Below, piece by piece: positions 46,082 through 54,342 of a stretch of DNA of 64,000 nucleotides; the first letter of the stretch is position 1; the number at the start of each line of letters is the position of its first letter. The notes below the pieces were generated by a model, which did not search any database, had not been told where the DNA came from, and was given only the letters and a program-made list of their open reading frames with translations. The position numbers and the translations under genes were made by a program. Origin of the DNA: Nocardia brevicatena NBRC 12119 (lineage in GTDB: Bacteria; Actinomycetota; Actinomycetes; Mycobacteriales; Mycobacteriaceae); contig NZ_BAFU01000007.1 of NCBI RefSeq assembly GCF_000308495.1, forward strand, positions 1-64,000, in the 5' to 3' direction.

Positions 46082-47725
46082 GTGCGGAAGCTCGGGATGT
46101 CTGGTCGAGACCTGGTCGGGTGGGACGTGGGACCGGCGGTGGCCGTCGCCCTGGTTCAGGTGGTCGGCGCGAGAGCGGCCAACCTGCAACAGACCGGCGT
46201 GCGATCGCTGGACCTGTTCGGATATCTGCTGCTGCTGGCCGGCCCGGTCGCGTTGCTGTTCCGGCGTTATCGGCCGCTGTCGGTTCTGCTGGTCGCCCTG
46301 GGCGTCTGTATCGCCTTCGTATTCCTCGACTACGGGTACGGACCGGTTTTCCTGTCGCTGATCGTCGCGTTCCTCACCGCGGGGGTGCACGGTCCGCGCC
46401 GGTTCGGCTACCCGTTGATTCCGCTCGGTTATCTGCTGCTGGTGTGGCCTGTTCCGGCACTGTTCGGCCGACCGGTCGGGGTGTGGCAGGCAATCGGGCT
46501 GATGGCGTGGTTGATGGTGTTGGTCGGGATGGCCGAGGGTATTCGGCAGCGGCGCGCGGTGCTGGAGGCGCGCAGGCAGCGGGCCGAGGCCGCCCGCCGG
46601 TCCGCCCAGGCGCAGCGTCGGCGTCGGGCCAGTGAAGAACGGTTGGCCATAGCCCGGGAGCTGCACGATGTGCTCGCGCACAGTCTTTCGCTGATCAATG
46701 TGCAGTCCTCGGTGGCCCTGGAACTGTTCCACACCAAACCGCAGCAGGCGGCGACGGCACTGGCCGCGATCAAGTCCACGAGCAAGGACGCGCTCGTCGA
46801 TGTGCACGCACTGTTGCAGGCCATCCGCTCGGGTGCGCCCGTGGACGGCACCGCCGATGCGGACGACGATCGGTCGTGGGAGACGGACGACCGCTCCGAC
46901 CCGGCTTCGGAGCCCGCATCCGGCCGTGGCCGACTGTTCGGCAAACGTCCGTACCGGGAAGAGCGCTCGTCCCGGGATCGGTCCCGGCGGCGGGATACGG
47001 ACGGGCACGCCGCGGACGCCGGGGACAACGGCCCTACCGGGCGCCGACTGGTCGCGGTACCCGACCCCGTTCCCGGTCTCGCGCCCGGTCCCGCACGCGG
47101 CGGGGTGAACCGTCCCGCACCGGGTCCGGCTCCCCGCAGCCCTGCCCCCAGTATCGCCGACCTGGACGAACTGCTGCGGCATTCCCGCACCGCGGGATTG
47201 TCCGTGCACACCAAGGTCCTGGGGGACGCTCGTCCTCTGCCCAGCGTTATCGATATGACGGCGGCCCGGATCATCCAGGAATCGCTGACCAATGTGCTCC
47301 GGCACGCGCCGGGCGTGGAAGCCACGGTGACCGTGCGCTATTCCACCGAATCGGTGGACCTCACCATCGACAACACCCGGCCCGCCGGAAAGTCGGAGCG
47401 TTCCGGTTCCGGCGGCAACGGCATCATCGGTATGCGTGAACGTGCGCACGCCCTCGGCGGCGCGCTCACCGCGGGTCCACGCCCCAGCGGCGGTTTCCGA
47501 GTGGCCGCCCGCCTGCCGAGCCGTCCGCTCGGTGTGATCGACACATCCGGTCCCACAGGCGGGGCGCCTGGCCGGGACACAGGCGAGGCGGGATCCGCGG
47601 CGGGCGGTGCGGAATCCACCGAGGGCGATACCAGGGGCGCCGACGGCGTGGACATGCTGTCGGCAGGGCACGACACCGGCGCCGTCCCCGCGGATACGGA
47701 CCCCCGGGACGCCGAGGTGCGATGA
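46082..47725 (+). CDS. NarL-type sensor histidine kinase
   Basis: 547 residues. Four to five N-terminal membrane segments, a HisKA_3 dimerisation domain with phospho-accepting His195 in ARELHDVLAH, and a C-terminal ATPase domain with N-box QESLTNVLRHAP and G-box GGNGIIGMRERA. An unusual ~110-residue charged and Pro-rich insert separates the two catalytic parts, and a disordered ~85-residue tail follows. GTG 46082 is chosen because TAGGCT ends 7 nt before it. ATGA overlap with the response regulator. Confidence 0.88.
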   Translation: MRKLGMSGRDLVGWDVGPAVAVALVQVVGARAANLQQTGVRSLDLFGYLLLLAGPVALLFRRYRPLSVLLVALGVCIAFVFLDYGYGPVFLSLIVAFLTAGVHGPRRFGYPLIPLGYLLLVWPVPALFGRPVGVWQAIGLMAWLMVLVGMAEGIRQRRAVLEARRQRAEAARRSAQAQRRRRASEERLAIARELHDVLAHSLSLINVQSSVALELFHTKPQQAATALAAIKSTSKDALVDVHALLQAIRSGAPVDGTADADDDRSWETDDRSDPASEPASGRGRLFGKRPYREERSSRDRSRRRDTDGHAADAGDNGPTGRRLVAVPDPVPGLAPGPARGGVNRPAPGPAPRSPAPSIADLDELLRHSRTAGLSVHTKVLGDARPLPSVIDMTAARIIQESLTNVLRHAPGVEATVTVRYSTESVDLTIDNTRPAGKSERSGSGGNGIIGMRERAHALGGALTAGPRPSGGFRVAARLPSRPLGVIDTSGPTGGAPGRDTGEAGSAAGGAESTEGDTRGADGVDMLSAGHDTGAVPADTDPRDAEVR

Positions 47726-48396
47726 GTATCCGTGTCCTCGTCGCCGACGACCAGGCACTGGTCCGGGGCGGTTTCGTCGCCTTGCTCGACGCCCAACCCG
47801 ATATCGAGGTGGTCGGCGAGGCCGACAACGGTGAACAGGCCATTCGGATGAGCCGGGCCCTGACACCCGATGTGGTCCTGATGGATATCCGAATGCCCGT
47901 CCTGGACGGGCTGGCCGCGACCCGCGCGATTGTCGACGACCCGGAATCGGCCCGGGTGAAAGTAGTGGTTCTGACCACCTTCGAACTGGACGAGTACGTA
48001 TTCGAGGCCATGCGGGCCGGCGCCACCGGGTTTCTGGTCAAACACACCGAACCGGCCGACCTGGTGCGCGCCGTCCGGGTGGTCGCGGCCGGTGACGCGC
48101 TGCTTTCCCCCGGCGTCACCCGCCGCCTCATCGCCGAATTCTCCGCTCGCGCCAAACCGCCGCCGCCCGGAGTGACACCGGCGGTGTTCGACGACCTCAC
48201 CGACCGGGAACGGGAAGTGCTGACCCTGGTCGCCGAGGGGCTCACGAACACCGAGATCGGCGAACGGTTGTTCATGAGCCCGGCCACGGCACGTACCCAT
48301 GTCAGCCGTATCCTCACCAAACTCGACGCGCGCGACCGTACCCAACTCGTCGTGATGGCGTACGAATCCGGTCTGGTCCGTCCCGGATGGCAATGA
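47722..48396 (+). CDS. NarL/FixJ-type response regulator
   Basis: 224 residues. Receiver domain with acidic pair DD (VLVADDQ), phospho-acceptor Asp in VVLMDIRMP, Thr in VVLTTF and Lys in FLVKHTEP; C-terminal LuxR HTH with LTDREREVLTLVAEGLTNTEIGERL and TARTHVSRIL. Coupled to the histidine kinase. The neighbouring divergent ABC exporter is the most likely target. Confidence 0.93.
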   Translation: MSIRVLVADDQALVRGGFVALLDAQPDIEVVGEADNGEQAIRMSRALTPDVVLMDIRMPVLDGLAATRAIVDDPESARVKVVVLTTFELDEYVFEAMRAGATGFLVKHTEPADLVRAVRVVAAGDALLSPGVTRRLIAEFSARAKPPPPGVTPAVFDDLTDREREVLTLVAEGLTNTEIGERLFMSPATARTHVSRILTKLDARDRTQLVVMAYESGLVRPGWQ

Positions 48397-48464
48397 CCCG
48401 GTCCCCAACGGCCGGTCATCCCACTTCGCCCTGAACGGCGCGGTATACGCGCTAGGCTTTCCCG

Positions 48465-48920
48465 ATGGTCGACCAGCAAGTGCGTATACCGGACCTGTCA
48501 GCACGGCCGTACGAGCTCACCGTGGAGCATGTCATGGCCGCTTCGGCATCGCTGTTATATCTGGCATGGACACGGGGTTTCGATATCTGGTTCGCCGAAC
48601 CGGACTCGGTACGGATGCGCCCTGAGGTGAATGAACCCTTCTATTTCGAGACCCTGCACGAGGGCGCCCGGCAGCCGCATTACGGCCGGTTCCTTCGCCT
48701 GGAACCGGACCGTCTGGTCGAGATGACGTGGGTGACCGGCGCGGGCGGTACCGAGGGAGCCGAGACCGTGGTGACGGTGCAGTTCATCAAACAGCCGCGC
48801 GGTATCCGGCTCCGCCTGCGCCACAGCGGTTTTGCGAGTGAACAGGCGCGGGACCGCCATCGCGAGGCATGGCCCGCCGTGCTGGAGCGGCTCGATCGGC
48901 GTACGGCTGTGGCCGGCTGA
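48465..48920 (+). CDS. SRPBCC / AHSA1-like protein
   Basis: 151 residues with the START/SRPBCC helix-grip pattern: VEHVMAASASLLYLAWT at the start and a C-terminal helix RHREAWPAVLERLDRR. Typically a hydrophobic-ligand-binding or co-chaperone-like protein; ligand unknown. TAGGCT ends 6 nt before the ATG at 48465, so leaderless. Confidence 0.8.
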   Translation: MVDQQVRIPDLSARPYELTVEHVMAASASLLYLAWTRGFDIWFAEPDSVRMRPEVNEPFYFETLHEGARQPHYGRFLRLEPDRLVEMTWVTGAGGTEGAETVVTVQFIKQPRGIRLRLRHSGFASEQARDRHREAWPAVLERLDRRTAVAG

Positions 48921-48976
48921 TCCGGACGAGTACGTTCATCGGTGAAGGCGAACACAACATCTGCGAAAGGATCGTG

Positions 48977-49420
48977 ATGCCAACACGTACCGCGCGTACC
49001 GCATGGACCGGTGGCCTGCAGGACGGCTCCGGCCAAGTCGACCTGGCCAGTTCGGGGGTCGGCAAGTACGACGTGTCGTTCCCCAAGCGTACGGCCGACA
49101 ACGCCGACGGCACGACCAGCCCGGAGGAGCTGATCGCCGCCGCCCATTCGTCCTGCTACGCCATGGCGCTGTCCGCCGAGATCGGCCGAGCGGGGGGCAC
49201 CCCGCAGAGCCTCGACGTCACCGCCGCGGTGACGCTGGGCCCCGATCCGGCCGGGGGATTCCGGATCAGCGGTATCGACCTGACCGTTCGTGGCCGGGTC
49301 ACCGGACTGGACGCCGACGGCTTCGCCGCCGCGGCCGAGGCCGCCAAGGCCGGCTGCCCGGTGAGCAAGGCGCTGGCCGGGGTGGACAACATCGGACTGG
49401 ACGCCGCGCTCGAATCCTGA
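48977..49420 (+). CDS. OsmC-family peroxiredoxin
   Basis: 147 residues. The two conserved redox cysteines are in HSSCYAMAL and AGCPVSKAL; the N-terminal TARTAWTGGL strand and TSPEELIAAAH are typical. Reduces organic hydroperoxides with dihydrolipoamide-type electron donors. AAAGGA lies 6-8 nt before the ATG. Ends at a strong shared terminator. Confidence 0.92.
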   Translation: MPTRTARTAWTGGLQDGSGQVDLASSGVGKYDVSFPKRTADNADGTTSPEELIAAAHSSCYAMALSAEIGRAGGTPQSLDVTAAVTLGPDPAGGFRISGIDLTVRGRVTGLDADGFAAAAEAAKAGCPVSKALAGVDNIGLDAALES

Positions 49421-49423
49421 ACT

Positions 49424-49461
49424 GTTGTCCGGGCTCTCGCGCCGGCGAGAGCCCGGACAAC
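49424..49461. terminator. bidirectional terminator between osmC-type gene and cbtA
   Basis: A perfect 17-bp stem (GTTGTCCGGGCTCTCGC and complement) with a GCCG loop, 3 bp after the OsmC stop and 18 bp from the convergent cbtA stop. Confidence 0.85.
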
Positions 49462-49479
49462 GAGCCGCGGCTTCGGAGA

Positions 49480-50262
49480 TCAGGCCGTGGTGGCGGGTTC
49501 GTGAACCGGGGTCCGGCTGCGAGCGGCCCATTCGGTGAGTCCGGCATAGACCAGGCCGAGAGCGGCCCACAATGTCGTCGACACCGACAACGATGCGACG
49601 CGGAACTGCCACAGCAAAGTCGCCGGGAAATCGTCGCCCACTTCGTTCACCCCGGGTAGCAGGATGTAGCCGAGCGCGGTGACCAGGACGAATATCGCCA
49701 TCGCCGCGATCAGGCGCACGGTTTCCGACTGCACGGACAGCAGTTTCCACACCCACACCCCGGCTCCGACGGCCACCAGACCCAGGAGTACGGCGGCCAC
49801 CCACAGCAGTGTCCGGTCGTTGATGGTCTCCGGATCGCCGACGGCCGGGGGGTTCGCCGGGTATTTGAAGAACGGCACCGCGACGATGGCGGCCCAGCCA
49901 CCGATACCGAGCACGAGCGCCAGGCGGTTACCCGGCAAGGTGGTGTGGCGGCGGGCGATATGCGCGACCGCGGCGAAGATCGCCCCCAGCGCCATCCCGG
50001 CCAGACCTGTCGCCAGGAACTGGCCGACCTTCTGACCGGTGCGGCCGACCAGAGGTTCTTCCTCGCCGCCGTGGGTGTGCCCGGCGTGCGATTCGGCAAC
50101 GGCGCCGTGACTGTGGCCGCCCGCGGATTCCTCGATGGCGATCGCGGCGTCCACCTTCGGTTCGCCCACGAAATAGCCGACCGTACCGGCCAGCAGCCCC
50201 GCCAGAAAACCGGCGAGCAAACCGCGAAGCAGCAAAGAAGTGAGCGATCCGATCAATGGCAC
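49480..50262 (-). CDS. cbtA: CbtA family cobalt transporter subunit
   Basis: 260 residues, about five to six membrane spans. The N-terminal LLLRGLLAGFLAGLLAGTVGYFVGEP and the His-rich luminal loop SHGAVAESHAGHTHGG, a probable Co2+ ligand cluster, match CbtA. Start GTG 50262 overlaps the cbtB coding end by 10 nt. Together with CbtB and the cobalamin riboswitch upstream it forms a B12-repressed cobalt uptake operon; the direct transport role is inferred from family and riboswitch. Confidence 0.9.
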   Translation of the reverse strand: MPLIGSLTSLLLRGLLAGFLAGLLAGTVGYFVGEPKVDAAIAIEESAGGHSHGAVAESHAGHTHGGEEEPLVGRTGQKVGQFLATGLAGMALGAIFAAVAHIARRHTTLPGNRLALVLGIGGWAAIVAVPFFKYPANPPAVGDPETINDRTLLWVAAVLLGLVAVGAGVWVWKLLSVQSETVRLIAAMAIFVLVTALGYILLPGVNEVGDDFPATLLWQFRVASLSVSTTLWAALGLVYAGLTEWAARSRTPVHEPATTA

Positions 50263-50462
50263 GGAAGCCCCAGCAGATGCCGTCCGTCGTGCATCAGCTC
50301 GTGCAGGTACATACCACTGCGGGAGACGGCGCCCTGATCGAACCCGACCAGGTACAGCGTGAGCAATGCCAACAAGACGACACCGACCGTGACCAGGACG
50401 GTCACCAGGGAATCCGTAACGGGAGCGGGAAGCGCTCGGCTCTGGGGGTGTGCGATGGTCAT
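50253..50462 (-). CDS. cbtB: CbtB family protein
   Basis: 69 residues, one membrane span (residues ~20-42) followed by HELMHDGRHLLGLPCH, the diagnostic CbtB C-terminus with metal-binding His and Cys. GAGGAGG precedes the ATG at 50462. It is the first gene after the cobalamin riboswitch, and overlaps cbtA. Confidence 0.92.
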   Translation of the reverse strand: MTIAHPQSRALPAPVTDSLVTVLVTVGVVLLALLTLYLVGFDQGAVSRSGMYLHELMHDGRHLLGLPCH

Positions 50463-50506
50463 AATCCGGTCCTCCTCGGAACACGCGTCCTGTCGAGTCC
50501 ATGCGA

Positions 50507-50600
50507 GGGTGCCGGTGTCTGGCTATCCGACACCCCGATCGGGTGACTGGAATACAGTGGCGCGACCGCTCCGGAGTCTCACCGGATTACCGCATCACCT
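50507..50600 (-). ncRNA. cobalamin riboswitch aptamer upstream of cbtB
   Basis: On the minus strand the B12 aptamer signature reads GGTAATCCGGTGAGACTCCGG, a GC-rich bulge, then CGCCACTGTA (the B12 box, plus strand 50552-50562) and, later, AGCCAGACACC followed by GGCACC that closes P1 with GGTG. Order and spacing match adenosylcobalamin/cobalamin riboswitches. It ends about 45 nt before cbtB; a possible sequestering stem involves the GAGGAGG ribosome site. Predicts repression of cobalt uptake when B12 is plentiful. Confidence 0.88.
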
Positions 50601-50714
50601 TCGCGTTTGTCCTTCGAACTGTGACACCCGCGCCCGGTAACAGTCAATACGCACCCGCCTTCGACCCGGCGCGGCACATGCGGCGGACACTGTGGCCGGC
50701 GCACGACCCGGCGG

Positions 50715-51029
50715 TCAGGAAGCGGACTTGCCCGCGACGTCCAGAACGACTTCGAACTCCAGCAGCGAGGCCCCGGTGGCGACCGGCTTGTTCTGCTGTC
50801 CGGCGTGGGCTTCCTTGGCCGGCCCGTCCCGCCACGCGGCGAACGATTCCTCCGAATCCCACTGTGTGACCACGAAATACCGGTTCTCACCGGCCACCGG
50901 GCGCAGCAGCTGGAAACCGAGGAAACCGGGGGAGTTCTCCACGGCGTGTGCGCGGTGGGCGAACCGCTTCTCGAGTTCCGGTCCCGCGCCCTCGGGGACC
51001 TCGATCGCATTGATCTTCACAACGGTCAT
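50715..51029 (-). CDS. mhuD: heme-degrading monooxygenase MhuD
   Basis: 104-residue ABM-fold protein very similar to M. tuberculosis MhuD (Rv3592). Asn7, Trp66 and His75, the residues needed for the unusual heme opening to mycobilin and iron, are in the same positions. Releases iron from host-type heme in the cytosol. TAAGCT ends 6 nt before the ATG at 51029, so leaderless; its -35 region abuts a small hairpin of repeat copy B. Confidence 0.92.
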   Translation of the reverse strand: MTVVKINAIEVPEGAGPELEKRFAHRAHAVENSPGFLGFQLLRPVAGENRYFVVTQWDSEESFAAWRDGPAKEAHAGQQNKPVATGASLLEFEVVLDVAGKSAS

Positions 51030-51052
51030 ACCCCGAGCTTAGGGCTCTGTCT

Positions 51053-51219
51053 GATTGCGCCGCCAGAGGCGGCCCGGGGTTGCTGTGTCCGATTGCGCCG
51101 CCTGGCGGCGGCGCGGGGTTGCGGCCCTGGCGGGTCTCGCGTTTCAGCGCCCGAGACTCGTGCCTTCGGCACATGCGCTTCGGGCGCTGAAACGCGAGAC
51201 GGGCCGCAACCCTTTGTGG
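51053..51219. repeat. palindromic repeat copy B with two preceding hairpins
   Basis: 51115-51219 is 104/105 identical to copy A (30951-31055). Before it stands GCGCCGCC-TGGC-GGCGGCGC (51095-51114), same geometry as the copy A hairpin but different bases. A shorter partial unit, GCCGCC-AGA-GGCGGC (51059-51073) followed by GGGGTTGC, precedes that. All three hairpins are followed by GGGGTTGC. Located in the divergent gap between mhuD and a hydrolase gene. Confidence 0.9.
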
Positions 51220-51480
51220 TTTCGTGACCTTGGGTTTTTTCTTCTGGGTGTCGCCGTTGCGTGATGTCGCTGCGGTCCGTCCACGCCCGGGGCCGGCTGT
51301 GTTGGGCGAGTCACGTTCAACGGTGCTGTCGGGGTTCTCATGGCTCGGGCTTTCCTCTCTGCGTGAATTCGTCGGTGCGAATCGCTTCGGTCGGGACGGG
51401 CCCGCTCGTCGGGTGAGCTGATCCGTGAAGGTGTCGTTGGCGCCGGCTGGGGGGTGGGCCGAGGATTTGTGGGCTTTGTG
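51220..51480 (-). repeat. diverged flank of repeat copy B
   Basis: Gene-free stretch with partial similarity, by eye, to the flank of copy A and to copy C. Read on the minus strand the order is diverged flank, palindrome, small hairpins, then mhuD. The promoter of the hydrolase gene lies at its right edge. Confidence 0.5.
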
Positions 51481-51498
51481 CGGTAATAGACTCGGTCC

Positions 51499-52287
51499 GT
51501 GTTGCACGACGAAGGTGGGGTGGGTGCCCCCATTCTGTTGTTGCACGGTCTGATGGGGAGTTCGCGCACGTGGGGGGATCACCTGGACTGGTTGCGCGGG
51601 TACGGGCATGTCCACACCTTCGACGCCGCCGGGCACGGCCGCCCGGCTCCCGACGAACTCACCACCGAGGCCTTCGTGGCGGATCTGGCCGCCGCCACCG
51701 CGGAGCTGGCCGCACCGATGACGGTGGTCGGCCATTCCATGGGCGGTCTGCACGGCTGGGTTTTCGCCGCCCGTCACCCCGACCGGGTCCGGGCCCTGGT
51801 TGTCGAGGACATGGCCCCGGATTTCACCGGCCGCACCGCCGCGAACTGGGCCGCCGTGATCGAGGCCTGGCCGCAGCCGTTCCCCGACGCCGACACGGTG
51901 CTGGACTTCTTCGGCCCGGTGGCGGGCCGGTATTTCCTGAACTCCTTCGCGCACGGCCCCGACGGCTACCGTCTGCACGGTTCGATTGCGACCTTCCGCG
52001 ATATCTCCGAGGAATGGGGCGGTCGCGACTTCTGGTCCGAATGGCGGGCGGTGCGTGCGCCCACCCTGCTCATCGAGGGGGAGCACACCATCACTCCGCC
52101 GGGCCAGATGCGCCTCATGGTCGAGCGGAATCCGTGCGCCGAACATGTCCTCATTCATGACGCGGGACATCTGGTGCACGACGATCGGCCCGCGCGTTAC
52201 CGCGCGGAGGTCGAGCGTTTTCTGACCCGGGTGCTGCCGAAGCGCGAAGCGCCGATCCCGACGCTCGAGGGATACGGTCGGGAGTGA
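51499..52287 (+). CDS. alpha/beta hydrolase
   Basis: 262 residues. LLLHGLMGSSRTW oxyanion segment, GHSMGG nucleophile elbow with Ser, and HDAGHLVHDD with the catalytic His; an acid follows in LLIEGEH. A homologue (Rv3591c) sits between mhuD and mutY in mycobacteria. Substrate unknown. GTG 51499 lies 6 nt after TAGACT: leaderless. The 222 bp between it and mutY hold nothing I recognise. Confidence 0.88.
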   Translation: MLHDEGGVGAPILLLHGLMGSSRTWGDHLDWLRGYGHVHTFDAAGHGRPAPDELTTEAFVADLAAATAELAAPMTVVGHSMGGLHGWVFAARHPDRVRALVVEDMAPDFTGRTAANWAAVIEAWPQPFPDADTVLDFFGPVAGRYFLNSFAHGPDGYRLHGSIATFRDISEEWGGRDFWSEWRAVRAPTLLIEGEHTITPPGQMRLMVERNPCAEHVLIHDAGHLVHDDRPARYRAEVERFLTRVLPKREAPIPTLEGYGRE

Positions 52288-52509
52288 GTCCGTCGACGGC
52301 CTGGCCAGGACCGTAGGAGAAGTGAGATCACGCTCGAGGCAGGCTGCATGCGCGGTGGCCCGACAGCAAATGCGCGGTCCGGGGGATGTGGCCGGGTGCG
52401 GCTCGTCGACAACCCGCGTGTGATCGGAGCCGAGACGGGCGTTACGCCAGGTGAGTGCTGCCGGCCCGTGACTGCGTCGCGGGCCGCCCCCGGGTGGGGT
52501 CGGGCGGGT

Positions 52510-53427
52510 TCACGCCTGGCCGGCCTCTCCTGCCAGGGCGAACAGGCCGTCCTCGGTCTGCTCCACGAGACCGTCCACCAGCAGCGAATCCAGTGCCCGG
52601 TCACGCTGGCCGGGGTCGCGCGTCCAGGCCAGGTCCAGGCGCACCCGTTCCACCGGTCCGGAGGCCGCGCGCAGTACGTCCAGGAGGCGGCCGCGGGCCT
52701 GGCGGTCGGTGCCGTCGTATTTCTGGGTGCGGCGGACCGACTGCCCGGCCGGACGGCCCGCCGTCACCCAGGCGCAGCGGGGTAGCGGGCAGCGGTCGCA
52801 GCCGGGGGTGCGGGCGGTGCACACCGTGGCACCGAGTTCCATGAGCGCGGCCGAGAACACCGCCGCCCGATCGACCTGCGGAGGCAGCAGGGCCTCGGTT
52901 TCCCGCAGGTCGCGGGCGGATGGATTGCCCGCCTCGGCTCGTCCGTGTACCGCGCGGGCGACCACCCGACGGACATTGGTGTCCACCACCGGCACCCGCC
53001 GACCGTAGGCGAAACAGGCGACGGCTCGAGCGGTGTAGGCGCCGATACCGGGGAGGCCGAGCAGAATCTCCACCTCGGCGGGCACCTCGTCGCCGTGCTC
53101 GGTGGCCAGCACCTGAGCACATTCGTGCAGTCGCAGCGCGCGGCGCGGATAGCCCAGCTTCCCCCAGGCGCGCAGCACCTCACCCGGCGTGGACGCGGCC
53201 ATGGCCGACGGCACCGGCCAGCGTGCCACCCATTCCCGCCAGACCGGTTCCACTCGGGCGACCGGGGTCTGCTGCAGCATGATCTCGCTCATCAGGATCT
53301 GCCAGGCGCTCACTCCGGGGCGTCGCCAGGGCAGATCGCGGGCGGTGCGCCGATACCAGTCCACCAGTATGTCCACGTCCACGGCGGCCTCGGTCCCCGC
53401 GATCTCCTCGGTCTCTGTATGACTCAT
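52510..53427 (-). CDS. mutY: A/G-specific adenine DNA glycosylase
   Basis: 305 residues; removes adenine paired with 8-oxoguanine. Helix-hairpin-helix LLGLPGIGAYTARAV, catalytic Asp in VPVVDTNVRRVV and an iron-sulfur cluster motif C-x6-C-x2-C-x4-C (CTARTPGCDRCPLPRC). The last spacing is one residue shorter than the E. coli x5. No Nudix-like C-terminal domain of full length is present, only ~60 residues of winged-helix-like sequence. ATG 53427 with an AAACAGG site upstream. Confidence 0.93.
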   Translation of the reverse strand: MSHTETEEIAGTEAAVDVDILVDWYRRTARDLPWRRPGVSAWQILMSEIMLQQTPVARVEPVWREWVARWPVPSAMAASTPGEVLRAWGKLGYPRRALRLHECAQVLATEHGDEVPAEVEILLGLPGIGAYTARAVACFAYGRRVPVVDTNVRRVVARAVHGRAEAGNPSARDLRETEALLPPQVDRAAVFSAALMELGATVCTARTPGCDRCPLPRCAWVTAGRPAGQSVRRTQKYDGTDRQARGRLLDVLRAASGPVERVRLDLAWTRDPGQRDRALDSLLVDGLVEQTEDGLFALAGEAGQA

Positions 53428-53602
53428 CCTGTTTCTCCCGCGCCTTGCCTTGCCCATCGTCGTCGCTCGCGGTGCGACCATGTGTCCCGCTTGCGTGCCG
53501 TTCGCCCTCACCATTTCGATATCGCCGATGCCGGGCGGTATTTGCCGCGCCGTAACAACGCCGACGCGGGGGCCCGGCAGGGATACGTGCAAAATGGACA
53601 CT

Positions 53603-54226
53603 ATGCCTCAATCCAACCCGGTCAGTGCCTGGAAGTCACTTCGCGAAGGCAACGAGCGCTTTATGAACGGTGCGCTGCTGCATCCTAGCCAGGGCGCCGC
53701 CGACCGCGCCAAGCTCGTTGCCGGACAGAGCCCATCGGCGGTTCTGTTCGGTTGCGGGGATTCTCGGGTCGCGGCGGAACTCATCTTCGACCAGGGGCTC
53801 GGCGATATGTTCGTGGTGCGCACCGCCGGACATGTCATCGACTCCTCGGTGCTGGGTTCCATCGAATACGGCGTCGGGGTGCTGAAGGTGCCCCTGATCG
53901 TGGTGCTCGGCCACGACAGCTGCGGAGCCGTCAAGGCCACCCTCGACGCGCTGGACGGCGGCGAGGTGCCGGGAGGTTTCATTCGCAGCATCGTCGAGCG
54001 GGTCACGCCGTCCATGTTGATCGGCCGCCGCGAGGGCCTGTCCAGCGTGGACGAGCTGGAGGCCCGGCATGTCGTGGAGACCGGGCGGCTGCTCATGCAA
54101 CGGTCGATGATCATCTCCCAGCGGGTCGCGACCGGTGAATGCGCGATCGCCTGTGTGACCTACAAGCTGGCCGAAGGCCAGGTGAAACTGCACAAGGTGG
54201 TCGGCAATATCGGTGAGGTCGCCTGA
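53603..54226 (+). CDS. canB: beta-carbonic anhydrase
   Basis: 207 residues, same length as M. tuberculosis Rv3588c. Zinc ligands Cys51, Asp53, His104 and Cys107 (GCGDSR and GHDSCG) with the Asp53-Arg55 dyad. Interconverts CO2 and bicarbonate. ATG 53603 gives the conserved N-terminus MPQSNPVSAWK; an in-frame ATG at 53594 is the alternative. Divergent from mutY, as in mycobacteria. Confidence 0.95.
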   Translation: MPQSNPVSAWKSLREGNERFMNGALLHPSQGAADRAKLVAGQSPSAVLFGCGDSRVAAELIFDQGLGDMFVVRTAGHVIDSSVLGSIEYGVGVLKVPLIVVLGHDSCGAVKATLDALDGGEVPGGFIRSIVERVTPSMLIGRREGLSSVDELEARHVVETGRLLMQRSMIISQRVATGECAIACVTYKLAEGQVKLHKVVGNIGEVA

Positions 54227-54342
54227 GCGCGATCTCGGTGCGGATGCCCGGGGCCGGGCCAACGGCGACGTGTGGACGTGCTACGGTCCGACACGCCGTG
54301 CCCCTGAGTGGCGCCGCTCGTCGGTGCGCTTACCGTTGAACC

